This document shows, piece by piece, positions 46,636-56,815 of a stretch of 64,000 nt of DNA. The stretch comes from an uncultured Gammaproteobacteria bacterium. GTDB lineage: Bacteria > Pseudomonadota > Gammaproteobacteria > Arenicellales > JAANXG01. The position numbers and the translations under genes were made by a program. The stretch spans positions 1-64,000 of the forward strand of contig CAMYNL010000016.1 of NCBI GenBank assembly GCA_947259705.1, written 5' to 3'. Each line of letters opens with the position of its first letter. Positions within the stretch are counted from its first letter, which is position 1. The notes beneath the pieces were generated by a model. The model searched no databases. It saw only the letters and a program-made list of their open reading frames with translations, and had not been told where the DNA came from.

Positions 46636-48504
46636 ATGCTGGTTTCGTTCCGCGCCGTGTTCTACTATGCTGTGATAGTGTTGAAAGCATCCGACAATGC
46701 CGTGCAGGCACCGGAATCCGGCGCCGCGCCCCGCCGCGAACTGCGCTCCCTCGATCCCAAGGCACTGCTCACGGAGATGGTCGCCGACGGCCTCGTTGCT
46801 CGCGCCGACGGCAAGCGTATCCTCATGGTTTGCAGGGTCAAGGACCTCAGCAAGACCCACCCTCTGGTGGCCATTGCAGAACAGCGGCCGGCGGACGCCC
46901 GCAACCCCGGCCGCACGCTGCTGCTGGAGGACCTGGTGGCGTGGCTGGCGCACCGCACCGGCATGCTCTACGAGCGTATCGATCCGCTGAAGATCGATGT
47001 CAGCCAGGTGACCTCGGCGATTTCCTACGGCTACGCCAAGAACCGGGAGATACTGCCGCTGAGGGTCGGCAAGGAAAACGTGGTGATCGCCACCAGCAAT
47101 CCCTTCGCCGGTGCCTGGCGCAGCGAGTTGAGCCAGCTGCTGCGCAAGGACGTCGAACTGGTACTGGTCAACCCGGTCGACATCAAGCGCTACACGGACG
47201 AGTTCTACAGCCTTTCCAGTTCCCTGAAGAAGGCCACCCGCAGCGGCGAAGCACCGGGCGTGGACCTGATCCAGAACCTGGAGCAGCTGGTGCAGCTGGG
47301 GCGTGCCGGCAAGCTGGACTCCGACGACCACCACGTGGTACATATCGTAGACTGGCTGCTGCAATATGCCTTCGAGCAGCGCGCCAGCGATATCCACATG
47401 GAGCCTCGGCGCGACGAGGGAGACATCCGGTTCCGGATCGACGGCGTACTGCACCGCGTCTACCACGTGCCACCCAACGTGCTGTCGGCGCTGATCAGCC
47501 GCATCAAGACGCTGGGGCGCATGGACATCGCGGAGAAACGCCGACCCCTCGACGGCCGCCTGAAGACCAAGACGCCTGAAGGCATGGAGATCGAGTTACG
47601 CCTGTCCACCATCCCCACGGCTCTGGGCGAAAAGATGGTCATGCGCATTTTCGACCCCGAGGTGCTGCGGCGTGATTATCAGCAGCTGGGCCTATCAGAA
47701 CAGGAGCTGAAGATCTGGCGCTCCCTGGTGGATCAACCCCATGGTATCGTGCTGGTCACCGGGCCGACGGGATCCGGCAAGACCACCACGCTCTATTCCA
47801 CTCTCAAGCAGCTGGCGACGCCGGAGGTAAACGTCTGCACGGTGGAAGACCCCATCGAGATGGTCGAGCCGAGTTTCAACCAGATGCAGGTTCAGCATTC
47901 AATCGACCTCACCTTCGCCGCCGGGGTGCGCGCGCTGCTGCGCCAGGACCCGGACATCATCATGATCGGCGAGATCCGCGACCTGGAGACCGCGGAAATG
48001 GCGGTGCAGGCCGCACTGACCGGCCACCTCGTACTATCCACGCTACATACCAACGACGCCCCGTCGGCGGTGACGCGGATGATGGAGATCGGTGTCCCCG
48101 CCTATCTGATCAATGCCACCGTGCTCGGTGTGGTGGCGCAGCGCCTGGTGCGTACTCTGTGTCCGCACTGCAAGGTCCACCAGGCGCTGGACCAGAGCGC
48201 GTGGCAGGCGCTGGTCCATCCCTGGAAGGTGCCGCTGCCGAACGAAACCCACGTTCAACGCGGATGCCTGGAATGCCGTAATACCGGATACCGGGGACGC
48301 ATTGGCCTCTACGAGATGCTCAAGATAACCCCCGAGCTGCACCGCCACATCACGCCGGACGCGGACATCGACGACATACGCGAACAGGGCATCAAGCAGG
48401 GCATGCAGCCACTCAAGATCAGCGGTGCGCGCAAGATCGCCGCCGGCATCACCACCTTGAGCGAGGTGATGCGGGTGATCCCCAAGGAGACCGAGTACAG
48501 CTGA
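46636..48504 (+). CDS. Stand-alone GspE/PulE/PilB-type secretion ATPase
   Basis: About 622 residues from ATG 46636; a GTG at 46591 is also in frame and neither has a clear ribosome site. Domain order: GspE N-terminal domain (about 75-200), then the ATPase with Walker A GPTGSGKTTTLYS (376-388), the Asp box VEDPIEMVE, Walker B DPDIIMIGEIRDLETAEMA and His box GHLVLSTLHTNDAPSAV, and the zinc-binding CPHC...CLEC region. These ATPases power type II secretion or type IV pilus assembly, but no partner genes (GspF, pilins, secretin) lie in the window. Confidence 0.92.
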   Translation: MLVSFRAVFYYAVIVLKASDNAVQAPESGAAPRRELRSLDPKALLTEMVADGLVARADGKRILMVCRVKDLSKTHPLVAIAEQRPADARNPGRTLLLEDLVAWLAHRTGMLYERIDPLKIDVSQVTSAISYGYAKNREILPLRVGKENVVIATSNPFAGAWRSELSQLLRKDVELVLVNPVDIKRYTDEFYSLSSSLKKATRSGEAPGVDLIQNLEQLVQLGRAGKLDSDDHHVVHIVDWLLQYAFEQRASDIHMEPRRDEGDIRFRIDGVLHRVYHVPPNVLSALISRIKTLGRMDIAEKRRPLDGRLKTKTPEGMEIELRLSTIPTALGEKMVMRIFDPEVLRRDYQQLGLSEQELKIWRSLVDQPHGIVLVTGPTGSGKTTTLYSTLKQLATPEVNVCTVEDPIEMVEPSFNQMQVQHSIDLTFAAGVRALLRQDPDIIMIGEIRDLETAEMAVQAALTGHLVLSTLHTNDAPSAVTRMMEIGVPAYLINATVLGVVAQRLVRTLCPHCKVHQALDQSAWQALVHPWKVPLPNETHVQRGCLECRNTGYRGRIGLYEMLKITPELHRHITPDADIDDIREQGIKQGMQPLKISGARKIAAGITTLSEVMRVIPKETEYS

Positions 48505-48540
48505 CGTTGCCAGCCGCGTCCTACCGTCGGTCGCTGGCGG

Positions 48541-50229
48541 TCAGCGGAAACTGGCGCTTTCGCCAGGCGGGCGGGTAAAGATCATGCCCCGCACCCCGGC
48601 CTCGAAATCCTCCCCGAAGGCGCGCCGCAACACCAGCGGCAGGGCAATGGATCCGCAGCTCAGCAGCCGGTCATGAAAATCCCTCATCCCCGGCTCCCTG
48701 CGCTCCGCGCGCAACCGGTCGCGCGTGGCGTTGATCAATGCCCAGCCGGTGGCATAACCCATGGGTGTCGCGGGCGCGTGTGTATACCAGTTCAGGTCCG
48801 CCATCGCCTGTGCGGGAGGGAAGCCCAGGTGACGTTGCATCAGCGCGGACGCCTGTTCCAGGTCCCGGTCGCGGGTCTGGATCTCGACATCGATGATGAT
48901 CCGCAATGCGCGCCACAGGCGGTCCTTGAGCAGCACGAAGCGCTGTTCGGGGCGATCAAGGAAACCCTGCTCCTGCATCAGTTGCTCGCAGTAAAGTGCC
49001 CAGCCCTCATAAAGGGTGGCCGAGGTGTTCAAAAGACGCGGCAGCGTGCTGGCGGCGGGCTTGAGGTTGGCGGTGACGAACTGCAGATGATGCCCTGGGT
49101 AAGCCTCGTGGACGCAGGTATGTGGTATGCCCGCCAGGTGGTGCTCGGCCAACGCGTCCTCGTCAGACGCGGGCGTGACGTAGTAGTAACCCTGTTGCGC
49201 GGGGTCGTTGGGGGCGGGTTCCATGTAGGCCGCGAACGGGATCTGATGGTGCAGGAATGACGGCGTCGCCACTACAGAAAGCGTCTCCGGATCCGGCATG
49301 GTGACCAGCTTGTGTTCTGCCACAAACCCGCGCGCCGCCTTCATCTGCGCCTGGTAGGTCTCGATCAGTTGCGTCGGCTCGGGACGTTCCGCCTGGAGTC
49401 TGCGGTTCAGCGCGGCCACGTCCTCGTTGCCGGACAGCTCGCGGCAAACCCGGCGCAGGTCGCGCTGGGTCTGTTCGAACAACTGCACCCCCAGATGGTG
49501 CAGATCATCGATCTCCACCTCGAGAAAGTGCCGGTACCGGAGCAGGTGGCCATAGCGCCGTCCGCCCACGGCAAACGACCCCGCCGCGCGGGGGCCGATC
49601 TCCCGCTCCAGGAAGTCGGCGTAGGCATTCACCGCTGCCACCGCCGCCTGCAGCCGGGCCGGCAGTTCGCGCAAGCGCTTGCGATGTGCGCCGACCTTGG
49701 GGTGCCGCTCCAGGCCGCGCAGATAGTCCGCGCCCGCGGTCGCCGCGGTATGGGCGGATTCGAGCCACTCCGCCGGCACCTGCTCGCAGTCCGCCAGCAG
49801 CCGCTGCCGGGCCTCGCGCAGATAACCGGGCACGGCCTCCAGCAACGCGATCAGGGCCGCGGGAAAATTGCTGAGCGGGCGTATGGTCAGCTGGTAGACG
49901 GCGTTGAGGGGCAGATAGGCCTGCGGATCACGACGCCGCCAGTCGAATGCGGTGAGCGCCTCGATTTCCAGGTACGCGGCGCCCCGCATCAGCTCGAGGT
50001 CGATCAGGCGGTCGGCATCGAGGCCACCGGTGTGGAGTTCGTCGAGGCCGGCAAGCAGTTTCTCGTTGAGCACCACCAGCGCCGCAATCTCGTCGTCGCC
50101 GCAGGCGCGCAGGGTCCCAGCGTGCCGGTATTCGCCCACTTCCACTGCCGTTTCCGGATGGAAGCGCAGCCAGGCGTCGTAATAGGCGTCCTTGAGACAA
50201 TCAAAGTCGCTGACAGCCGGTTCTGTCAC
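48541..50229 (-). CDS. DUF885 family metallopeptidase-like protein
   Basis: 562 residues. The DUF885 core has a zinc-site motif HEAYPGHHLQ (His374, with the second His at 380) and a downstream Glu in YEGWALYCEQL (about 408), the pattern of gluzincin-like peptidases. A GTG at 50229 is preceded by a purine-rich AGGTAGG. There is no signal peptide at the N-terminus, so it is probably cytosolic. It is convergent with the GspE-like gene and 11 nt downstream of osmC. Substrate unknown. Confidence 0.88.
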   Translation of the reverse strand: MTEPAVSDFDCLKDAYYDAWLRFHPETAVEVGEYRHAGTLRACGDDEIAALVVLNEKLLAGLDELHTGGLDADRLIDLELMRGAAYLEIEALTAFDWRRRDPQAYLPLNAVYQLTIRPLSNFPAALIALLEAVPGYLREARQRLLADCEQVPAEWLESAHTAATAGADYLRGLERHPKVGAHRKRLRELPARLQAAVAAVNAYADFLEREIGPRAAGSFAVGGRRYGHLLRYRHFLEVEIDDLHHLGVQLFEQTQRDLRRVCRELSGNEDVAALNRRLQAERPEPTQLIETYQAQMKAARGFVAEHKLVTMPDPETLSVVATPSFLHHQIPFAAYMEPAPNDPAQQGYYYVTPASDEDALAEHHLAGIPHTCVHEAYPGHHLQFVTANLKPAASTLPRLLNTSATLYEGWALYCEQLMQEQGFLDRPEQRFVLLKDRLWRALRIIIDVEIQTRDRDLEQASALMQRHLGFPPAQAMADLNWYTHAPATPMGYATGWALINATRDRLRAERREPGMRDFHDRLLSCGSIALPLVLRRAFGEDFEAGVRGMIFTRPPGESASFR

Positions 50230-50240
50230 CCTGCCTACCT

Positions 50241-50660
50241 TTATGGCGTAGATTTTATTTCGACTTCGTGACTGATCTGCGCCGTCTTCCCCAGCATGAT
50301 GGACGCCGAACAGTACTTCTCAACCGAGAGCTTCACCGCGCGCTCCACCGCCTCCGGCTTCAGGTCGCGTCCGCTCACCAGGTAGCGCGCATGGATGCGA
50401 GTGAACACCTTTGGCTCGCGGTCGGCGCGCTCGGCATCGAGCTCGACACGGCAGTCGGTGACCTGGTGGCGCCCACGGCGCAGGATGTGCACCACATCGA
50501 AGGCAGAGCAGCTGCCCATGCCGAGCAGCAGCATCTCCATCGGCCGGGGTCCAAGGTTGCGTCCGCCATGGTCCGGCGGACCGTCCATGGTCACGGTGTG
50601 GCCGCTCTCGGTGGTGCCCGCAAACGCCACGCCGTCAATGAGTTTCACTGTCGCTTTCAT
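50241..50660 (-). CDS. OsmC/YhfA family protein
   Basis: 139 residues with the OsmC fold: RPMEMLLLGMGSCSAFDVVHIL contains the conserved Cys of the active pair, and the second Cys is in VEKYCSASIMLGKTAQI. The family includes peroxiredoxin-like hydroperoxide reductases; this form, with MDGPPDHGGRNLGPRPMEML, is nearest the YhfA subgroup. It lies 17 nt downstream of trpC and may be carried on the trpGDC transcript. Confidence 0.92.
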   Translation of the reverse strand: MKATVKLIDGVAFAGTTESGHTVTMDGPPDHGGRNLGPRPMEMLLLGMGSCSAFDVVHILRRGRHQVTDCRVELDAERADREPKVFTRIHARYLVSGRDLKPEAVERAVKLSVEKYCSASIMLGKTAQISHEVEIKSTP

Positions 50661-50677
50661 TGTACTTCCCGAGTCTG

Positions 50678-51496
50678 TTACGCGGCGCCGAAAAGCTGCG
50701 CCAGCCTGGTGCCCGGGTCCGCCGCGCGCATGAATGCCTCCCCGACCAGGAAGGCATGCACGCCATGCTCGCGCATGTAGCGCACGTCGACCTGTTCGTG
50801 GATGCCGCTCTCGGTTACCACAATGCGGTCCCGGGGGATCTGCCGCAGCAATTCTATCGTGGTCTCGAGCCGGGTCTCGAAGCTGCGCAGGTCGCGATTG
50901 TTGATTCCGACCAGCGGCAGATGCAAGGCCAGGGCACGCTCCAGCTCCGCGGCATCATGGACCTCCACCAGCACGTCCATGCCCAGTTCCAGGGCCAGCG
51001 CGGTCAGCTCCGTAAGCTGTGCGTCGCCCACCGCGGCGACGATCAGCAGTATGCAGTCGGCCCCGATCGATCGCGCCTCCCAGACCTGGTAGGCGTCAAT
51101 GATGAAATCCTTGCGCAACACCGGCAGCGCGCAGGCATCCCGCGCCGCAATCAGATAGCGGTCGGCGCCCTGGAAGAACTCCTCGTCGGTGAGCACCGAG
51201 AGGCAGGTGGCCCCGCCGGCGGCATAACTGCGCGCGATCTTAACCGGATCGAAGTGCGGACGGATCACCCCCTTGCTGGGGGAGGCCTTCTTGATCTCGG
51301 CAATGACCGCGGCATCGCCGGCGGCGATACAGGACTCGACGGCGGACACGAATCCGCGCGGCGCCGGCGCGTCCGCAACACGGCCGCGAAGTTCGGCCAG
51401 CGGCAGCAACCGGGCGCGTGCTGTGACCTCGCCCGCCTTGTGGCGCACAATGCGGGTCAGGATATCAACCTCTTCGCCGGTCAGTGGCTCACTCAT
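50678..51496 (-). CDS. trpC: Indole-3-glycerol phosphate synthase TrpC
   Basis: TrpC closes the indole ring in tryptophan synthesis. It is 272 residues with [21 protein letters not shown] (the phosphate and substrate lysines), [41 protein letters not shown] and VTESGIH. There is no fused PRAI (TrpF) domain. The ATG overlaps the trpD stop by 4 nt. Confidence 0.97.
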   Translation of the reverse strand: MSEPLTGEEVDILTRIVRHKAGEVTARARLLPLAELRGRVADAPAPRGFVSAVESCIAAGDAAVIAEIKKASPSKGVIRPHFDPVKIARSYAAGGATCLSVLTDEEFFQGADRYLIAARDACALPVLRKDFIIDAYQVWEARSIGADCILLIVAAVGDAQLTELTALALELGMDVLVEVHDAAELERALALHLPLVGINNRDLRSFETRLETTIELLRQIPRDRIVVTESGIHEQVDVRYMREHGVHAFLVGEAFMRAADPGTRLAQLFGAA

Positions 51497-52509
51497 AGGC
51501 CGTTGCTGAAAGCCGCCAGTTGGTCCAGTTTGTCCGCGGCACTGCCGTCGGCAAGGACATCGAACGCCCGCGCCACACCCGCGTTGAGACTGTCTGCCAG
51601 TCCGGCGGCATAGATGGCGGCTCCGCCGTTGAGGGCAACGATATCGCGCGCGGCCCCGGCCTCGTTGGCAAAGGCGCGCCGGATCAGGGCCAGGCTGGCC
51701 TCGGCGCTGCTCACCACGATGTCATCCAGCTTGCCCCGTGCCACGCCCAGCTCCTCCGGGGTCACGGTGCGGGTGCTCACCTCCCCTTCGCGCAGTTCGG
51801 CGACCAGCGTGGGCGCAGCGACGCTGATCTCGTCCAGGCCGTCCTCGGCATGCACCACCAGCACATGCTCACTGCCCAGACCGCCCAGCACGCGGGCGAG
51901 GGGCTCGACCCAGTTCTCGCTGAATACCCCCAGCACCTGGTTAGGCGCCATGGCCGGGTTGGAGAGCGGCCCCAGCAGATTGAAGATGGTGCGCACACCC
52001 ATCTCCCTGCGCGGGCCAATGGCGTGCTTCATGGCGCCGTGATGCAAAGGCGCGAACATGAAACCCACCCCCACTTCGCGAATGCATGCCGCGACCTGCG
52101 CGGCATCCAGGTCGATGCGAATCCCGGCCGCTTCCAGCAGGTCGGCGCTGCCCGAGCGGCTGGACACGGAGCGGTTGCCATGCTTGGCGACATGGGCGCC
52201 AGCCGCCGCCGCCACGAAAGCGCTGGCCGTTGAGACGTTGAAGGTTCCGCTGCTGTCACCGCCGGTTCCGCAGGTGTCCACCAGGTGGGGCAGATCGACC
52301 TCGACTCTGGTCGCCAGCGATCGCATCACGCTGGCGGCAGCGGTGATCTCGTCGATGGTCTCGCCCTTCATCCGCAGCCCGATCAGAAAACCACCTATCT
52401 GCGCCGGCGTCGCCGCGCCGGTCATGATCTCCCGCATCACGGACTCCATCTCTTCGCGGCTCAGGTCGTGGTCCTCGGTGACGGCCTTGATGGCTTGTTG
52501 GATGTTCAT
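51493..52509 (-). CDS. trpD: Anthranilate phosphoribosyltransferase TrpD
   Basis: TrpD attaches phosphoribosyl from PRPP to anthranilate. It is 338 residues with the PRPP-binding [60 protein letters not shown] and [14 protein letters not shown]. It follows trpG by about 62 nt and overlaps trpC by 4 nt. Confidence 0.97.
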   Translation of the reverse strand: MNIQQAIKAVTEDHDLSREEMESVMREIMTGAATPAQIGGFLIGLRMKGETIDEITAAASVMRSLATRVEVDLPHLVDTCGTGGDSSGTFNVSTASAFVAAAAGAHVAKHGNRSVSSRSGSADLLEAAGIRIDLDAAQVAACIREVGVGFMFAPLHHGAMKHAIGPRREMGVRTIFNLLGPLSNPAMAPNQVLGVFSENWVEPLARVLGGLGSEHVLVVHAEDGLDEISVAAPTLVAELREGEVSTRTVTPEELGVARGKLDDIVVSSAEASLALIRRAFANEAGAARDIVALNGGAAIYAAGLADSLNAGVARAFDVLADGSAADKLDQLAAFSNGL

Positions 52510-52571
52510 GGCGGCGCTGTTCGTTCAAGAGTTGGCGAGAGTATACGCGGGCGGCTCGGCCACCCGCCACT

Positions 52572-53150
<579 letters not shown>

Positions 53151-53208
53151 GCTTGAGACGTCACTCTAATCGCTGCGGTCAGTTGAAGATTGCCTGCCGG
53201 AAAAGCAC

Positions 53209-53214
53209 AGTATA
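53209..53214 (-). promoter_or_regulatory. Possible -10 element for trpGDC
   Basis: TATACT on the minus strand (5/6 of consensus), which would give a leader of roughly 50 nt before the trpG ATG. No acceptable -35 lies 16-18 nt upstream, so an activator or a different arrangement may be involved. Confidence 0.3.
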
Positions 53215-53260
53215 CCTAACTCCATTGCCGCCGCGGGAGCGACGGGCGATCAAAAAAATC

Positions 53261-53308
53261 GGGTCAGATCTCTTATTGCCGGCTTGCGGCAAACTGTGAT
53301 CTGATCCC
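53261..53308. repeat. REP-like palindromic element
   Basis: Outer arms GGGTCAGATC (53261-53270) and GATCTGATCCC (53298-53308) are inverted copies with one extra base. Inside is a perfect hairpin TTGCCG-GCTTG-CGGCAA (53276-53292). A nested structure with a GGGTCAGATC-type terminus resembles the dispersed palindromic elements associated with RAYT (REP-associated tyrosine) transposases. Only one copy is seen in this window. It could also act as a terminator after trpE, though no T-run follows on the minus strand. Confidence 0.55.
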
Positions 53309-53586
53309 ACACAGGCAGGGACCCCGCATAGGCAGTTACCCATCGAGGTCGATTCTCACCACGAGTTGCTCAAGTAGAAGACCAGAGTTGAAAAGTAATG
53401 ATCGAACATGTTTGTGCCTGAGGAGGACACAGGTTCCTGGTAACCGATATTCTTTTTAGGTGACAGGTATCGATTCGCAACGAAGTTCGAAAGTACCTTA
53501 CCGATCGTTTCTCTTATATAGCCGGATATGTGTCCGCAATTATTCGCTTTTCGTCAATCTGCTCTACTCGACTTCACGGGAGGCAT

Positions 53587-55092
53587 TTATACGTGTCCCC
53601 GACTCAGGCCGTCGTCGAGACCCGCGCTGGCCATGGCCACGGCGCGGAAGATTGCCCGTCCCTTGTTCATGGTCTCCATCCATTCGCGGCTGGGGATGGA
53701 GTCAGCGACGATGCCTGCCCCTGCCTGAATGTGCAGGACGCCGTCCTTGATCACTGCGGTGCGGATGGCGATGGCGGTATCCATGTTGCCATTCCACCCG
53801 ATATAGCCCACCGCCCCAGAGTAGATTCCGCGCTTGTCGGGCTCCAGCTCGTCGATAATCTCCATCGCGCGCACCTTGGGCGCGCCGGACACTGTGCCGG
53901 CAGGAAAGGTCGCGCAGAGTACGTCGACTGCATCGAGATCATCGCGCAGCGCACCCTCTACATTGGAGACGATGTGCATGACGTGAGAGTAGCGTTCCAC
54001 CAGCATCTTTTCGGTGAGCTTCACGCTGCCGATTTGCGCGACTCGGCCGACGTCATTACGGCCAAGGTCTACCAGCATCAGGTGCTCGGCAAGTTCCTTG
54101 GGGTCCGCCAACAGTTCCTTCTCCAGGCGCAGATCGTCTTCCCGATCACGGCCGCGGCGGCGGGTCCCGGCAATGGGGCGCACAGTTACGGTGTCGTCTT
54201 CCAGGCGCACCAGGATTTCCGGGGAGGAGCCTACGATCTCGAATCCACCCAGGTCGAGAAAATACATGTACGGAGACGGGTTAACCGTGCGCAGCGCGCG
54301 GTACAGATCGATAGAACTAGCCTGGTAAGGGATATACAATCGTTGCGACAGCACCACCTGCATGATGTCGCCGTTGCGGATGTACTCCCGCGATTTCTCC
54401 ACCGCGTTTTCAAACTCTGCTTGCGCAAACCCGGAGCGGAAATCGGACTCCACCACTTCCCTGATGCCGCTGTCGCCGCCCACCGGCACCCTGGCCTGCC
54501 GCAGCTGGTCAACGAGCTCGTCCAGGCGCGCCTGCCCGCTCTCCCAGGCTTCCATTTCCCGCAGGTCGACGTGGACAACGAGATAAAGACGGCCGGATAG
54601 GTTATCGAACACCAGCACCTCGTCCGAGACCATGAGCAGTATGTCCGGCACCTGCAGCGGGTCTGGTTTGTGGCACGGACCCAGGTGGGTCTCGATGTAG
54701 CGGATGGTGTCGTAGCCGAAGTAACCGACGATGCCGCCCGTGAATCGCGGCATACCGGCAATGTCCGGCACGCGAAAGCGGCCTTGGAAGCGGCGTACCG
54801 CCGCCATGGGATCCTCCGAGGTCTCCCGCTCCGCCACCACGCCGCCGCTTTCGACCGTTACCTCGCTGCCGGTCACCCGCAACACGGTACGGCAGGGCAG
54901 ACCAATGATCGAGTACCGGCCCCACTGAGCGCCGCCCTCCACCGATTCGAAAAGATAGGAGTAAGGCCCCCGGGCAAGCTTGAGGTAGGTGCTGACCGGT
55001 GTGTCCAGGTCCGCCAGCACCTCACGCATCAGCGGGACGTGGGAGTAACCCTGTTGCTTGAATTCAGCAAGATCCGCTTGATTGATTGGCAT
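53587..55092 (-). CDS. trpE: Anthranilate synthase component I TrpE
   Basis: TrpE converts chorismate and ammonia to anthranilate. It is 501 residues: N-terminal regulatory region with the tryptophan-binding element in [21 protein letters not shown], then the chorismate-binding domain with [45 protein letters not shown] and the C-terminal [17 protein letters not shown]. Feedback inhibition by Trp is expected from the N-terminal motif. Its mRNA begins in a structured 137-nt leader after gph. Confidence 0.97.
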   Translation of the reverse strand: MPINQADLAEFKQQGYSHVPLMREVLADLDTPVSTYLKLARGPYSYLFESVEGGAQWGRYSIIGLPCRTVLRVTGSEVTVESGGVVAERETSEDPMAAVRRFQGRFRVPDIAGMPRFTGGIVGYFGYDTIRYIETHLGPCHKPDPLQVPDILLMVSDEVLVFDNLSGRLYLVVHVDLREMEAWESGQARLDELVDQLRQARVPVGGDSGIREVVESDFRSGFAQAEFENAVEKSREYIRNGDIMQVVLSQRLYIPYQASSIDLYRALRTVNPSPYMYFLDLGGFEIVGSSPEILVRLEDDTVTVRPIAGTRRRGRDREDDLRLEKELLADPKELAEHLMLVDLGRNDVGRVAQIGSVKLTEKMLVERYSHVMHIVSNVEGALRDDLDAVDVLCATFPAGTVSGAPKVRAMEIIDELEPDKRGIYSGAVGYIGWNGNMDTAIAIRTAVIKDGVLHIQAGAGIVADSIPSREWMETMNKGRAIFRAVAMASAGLDDGLSRGHV

Positions 55093-55229
55093 GAGACATC
55101 ACCAGGTAAGGTCGAAAACGATGGTTGACACACTCACTGCGCATGCGGGCGGCGCTAGCGCCAGCCGCTAACGATCGCAGCGAACCGCCATCGTGATGTG
55201 CTCTGCCTGGTGATAATGAACATCTCTTG
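55093..55229 (-). promoter_or_regulatory. Structured trpE leader (candidate attenuator)
   Basis: Three inverted repeats nest around one another between gph and trpE. Outer: ATCACCAGG (55214-55206) with CCTGGTGAT (55106-55098), the latter just before the trpE ATG and containing its GGTGAT ribosome site. Middle: ACGATGG (55194-55188) with CCATCGT (55124-55118), followed by TTTT. Inner: the perfect palindrome GGCGCTAGCGCC (55162-55151). A 22-codon ORF with two Trp codons lies on the 5' side. The layout suits Trp-responsive control of trpE by attenuation or by hiding the ribosome site. No regulatory evidence beyond sequence. Confidence 0.5.
55155..55223 (-). CDS. Possible trp leader peptide (22 aa)
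   Basis: ATG 55223 to TAG 55155 encodes MFIITRQSTSRWRFAAIVSG followed by WR, with Trp at positions 12 and 21. The second Trp codon lies two codons before the stop, inside the palindrome at 55151-55162. It begins 6 nt after the gph stop, so it may be translated by reinitiation; its own ribosome site (AAGAG) is too close to the ATG. The Trp codons are not adjacent, which is less usual for attenuators. Confidence 0.35.
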   Translation of the reverse strand: MFIITRQSTSRWRFAAIVSGWR

Positions 55230-55949
55230 TCAGTTCTCGAGGGGTGCGATTAAAGAGGACAGTTCCCGGAAAGAGTCTATGATTGCGTCCGGCTCGTATT
55301 TCGTCAAGTCCAAGCCCTGATTGTAACCATAGCTCACGCAGATCACCGGCATAGCGGCCGCCCGCGCCGCATTGATGTCGGTGACCGAGTCACCCACCAG
55401 CACGGCCTGCCGTGGTGTGATGCCGAACCGGTCACAGATGTGGCGCAGCGGCAATGGATCCGGTTTCTTCACCGCGAGAGTATCACCGGACACGACCTGC
55501 GCGAAATAACCAAGCAGTTCCAGTTCCTTGAGCAGCGGACAGGTGAAACGCTCCGGTTTGTTGGTCACACACGCCAGAAGGTAACCGTTATCGCGCAGTG
55601 TATTCAATACATCCACTACGTCCGGGTAGGGCTCGCTGTGCTCGCACACACCCTCCAGATAGTGCCGGTGAAACGACGCATGTCCACGTTCGTACAGGGC
55701 CGATTCGGCCTGTCCATCACGGGTCCCCGTGAGCGCTCGGTGGATGAGCGTCACAGCACCGTTGCCCACCCAGGTCAGCACCTTTTCCTCCGGGTAAGTA
55801 TCCATATCCAGGTCCTGCATCATTCGATTAACGGCGCGCGCCAGGTCCGGGCCGGTGTGGATCAGCGTACCGTCGAGATCGAACAGCACGGCACTCACCG
55901 GCAATGGCCACGAACGGTCCGCGCTGCGCAGGAACTTTTTCTCCGGCAT
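55230..55949 (-). CDS. gph: Phosphoglycolate phosphatase Gph
   Basis: Gph is a HAD-superfamily phosphatase that removes 2-phosphoglycolate. From ATG 55949 it is 239 residues with the nucleophile motif FDLDGTLIHT (Asp24, Asp26), VTNKPERFTCPLL (motif II), KKPDPLPL (Lys of motif III) and VGDSVTDINAARAA (motif IV). A longer frame to 56057 overlaps rpe and was rejected. It starts 7 nt after rpe and is followed by the trpE leader. Confidence 0.95.
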   Translation of the reverse strand: MPEKKFLRSADRSWPLPVSAVLFDLDGTLIHTGPDLARAVNRMMQDLDMDTYPEEKVLTWVGNGAVTLIHRALTGTRDGQAESALYERGHASFHRHYLEGVCEHSEPYPDVVDVLNTLRDNGYLLACVTNKPERFTCPLLKELELLGYFAQVVSGDTLAVKKPDPLPLRHICDRFGITPRQAVLVGDSVTDINAARAAAMPVICVSYGYNQGLDLTKYEPDAIIDSFRELSSLIAPLEN

Positions 55950-55956
55950 CCAGAAG

Positions 55957-56631
55957 TCACCCGGTGGCGCGGGCGATCTCGGCATGCATGGCGTCGATGG
56001 TTGCCTTGTAGTCGTCGGTGCCGAATATTGCCGAGCCTGCAACAAAAGTGTCGGCACCGGCGGCGGCCACCGCGCCGATATTGTCTACCTTCACGCCGCC
56101 GTCCACCTCGAGCCGGATCTCGCGGCCGTTGTCGTCGATGATCGCCTTCGCAGCGCGGATCTTGTCCAGCACGTAGGGGATGAACTTCTGGCCGCCAAAG
56201 CCCGGGTTCACCGACATCAGCAGCACCATGTCTACCTTGTCCGCCACCCAATTCAGGTAATCCAGCGGGGTGGCCGGGTTGAACACCAGTCCGCACTTGC
56301 AGCCGGACTCCCTAATCAGCTGCAGCGTGCGATCGACGTGCTCGCTGGCTTCCGGGTGGAAGGTGATGTAGCTGGCGCCGGCCGCGGCAAAATCGGGAAT
56401 GATGCGGTCCACGGGCTTCACCATCAGGTGTACGTCTATCGGCGCTGTAACACCGTGCCCGCGCAGCGCCTCGCAGACCAGCGGTCCGATGGTGAGGTTG
56501 GGCACATAGTGATTGTCCATGACGTCAAAATGAATAATGTCGGCACCGGCGGCGAGCACATTGTCCACCTCCTCGCCAAGTCGAGCGAAGTCGGCCGACA
56601 GTATGGAAGGTGCGATGGCGTAGTCAGGCAT
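55957..56631 (-). CDS. rpe: Ribulose-phosphate 3-epimerase Rpe
   Basis: Rpe interconverts ribulose 5-phosphate and xylulose 5-phosphate. It is 224 residues of the TIM-barrel family with [61 protein letters not shown] and [12 protein letters not shown]. rpe-gph-trpE is the Pseudomonas-type order. The 184-nt gap to degQ should contain its promoter; no clear motif was found. Confidence 0.96.
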   Translation of the reverse strand: MPDYAIAPSILSADFARLGEEVDNVLAAGADIIHFDVMDNHYVPNLTIGPLVCEALRGHGVTAPIDVHLMVKPVDRIIPDFAAAGASYITFHPEASEHVDRTLQLIRESGCKCGLVFNPATPLDYLNWVADKVDMVLLMSVNPGFGGQKFIPYVLDKIRAAKAIIDDNGREIRLEVDGGVKVDNIGAVAAAGADTFVAGSAIFGTDDYKATIDAMHAEIARATG

Positions 56632-56815
56632 GGCGATGGTTCCGGCGCTTGTGGGGTTCTGGCGCGCACTGTACCGAAATCATGCTGCTCCCGAAAGCTC
56701 TACAAAGAGAGAGTCGGGCTGCAGCCGGCGAGCGCCGCCGGGGATAGGCCGGTCATGAGGTAGCGTATCGCCCTCCACCCGCGGCGTCACGGACGCAATC
56801 AGGCTAACGCTGGGT

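Larger units (their letters stand above)
53151..53586. other. Gene-less gap between trpG and trpE
   Basis: 436 nt with no convincing ORF on either strand. The trpE-proximal part (about 53380-53590) is visibly richer in A and T than its surroundings. It contains the palindromic element at 53261-53308 and probably the trpGDC promoter near 53209. No transposase remnant was recognised in translated frames. Confidence 0.7.
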
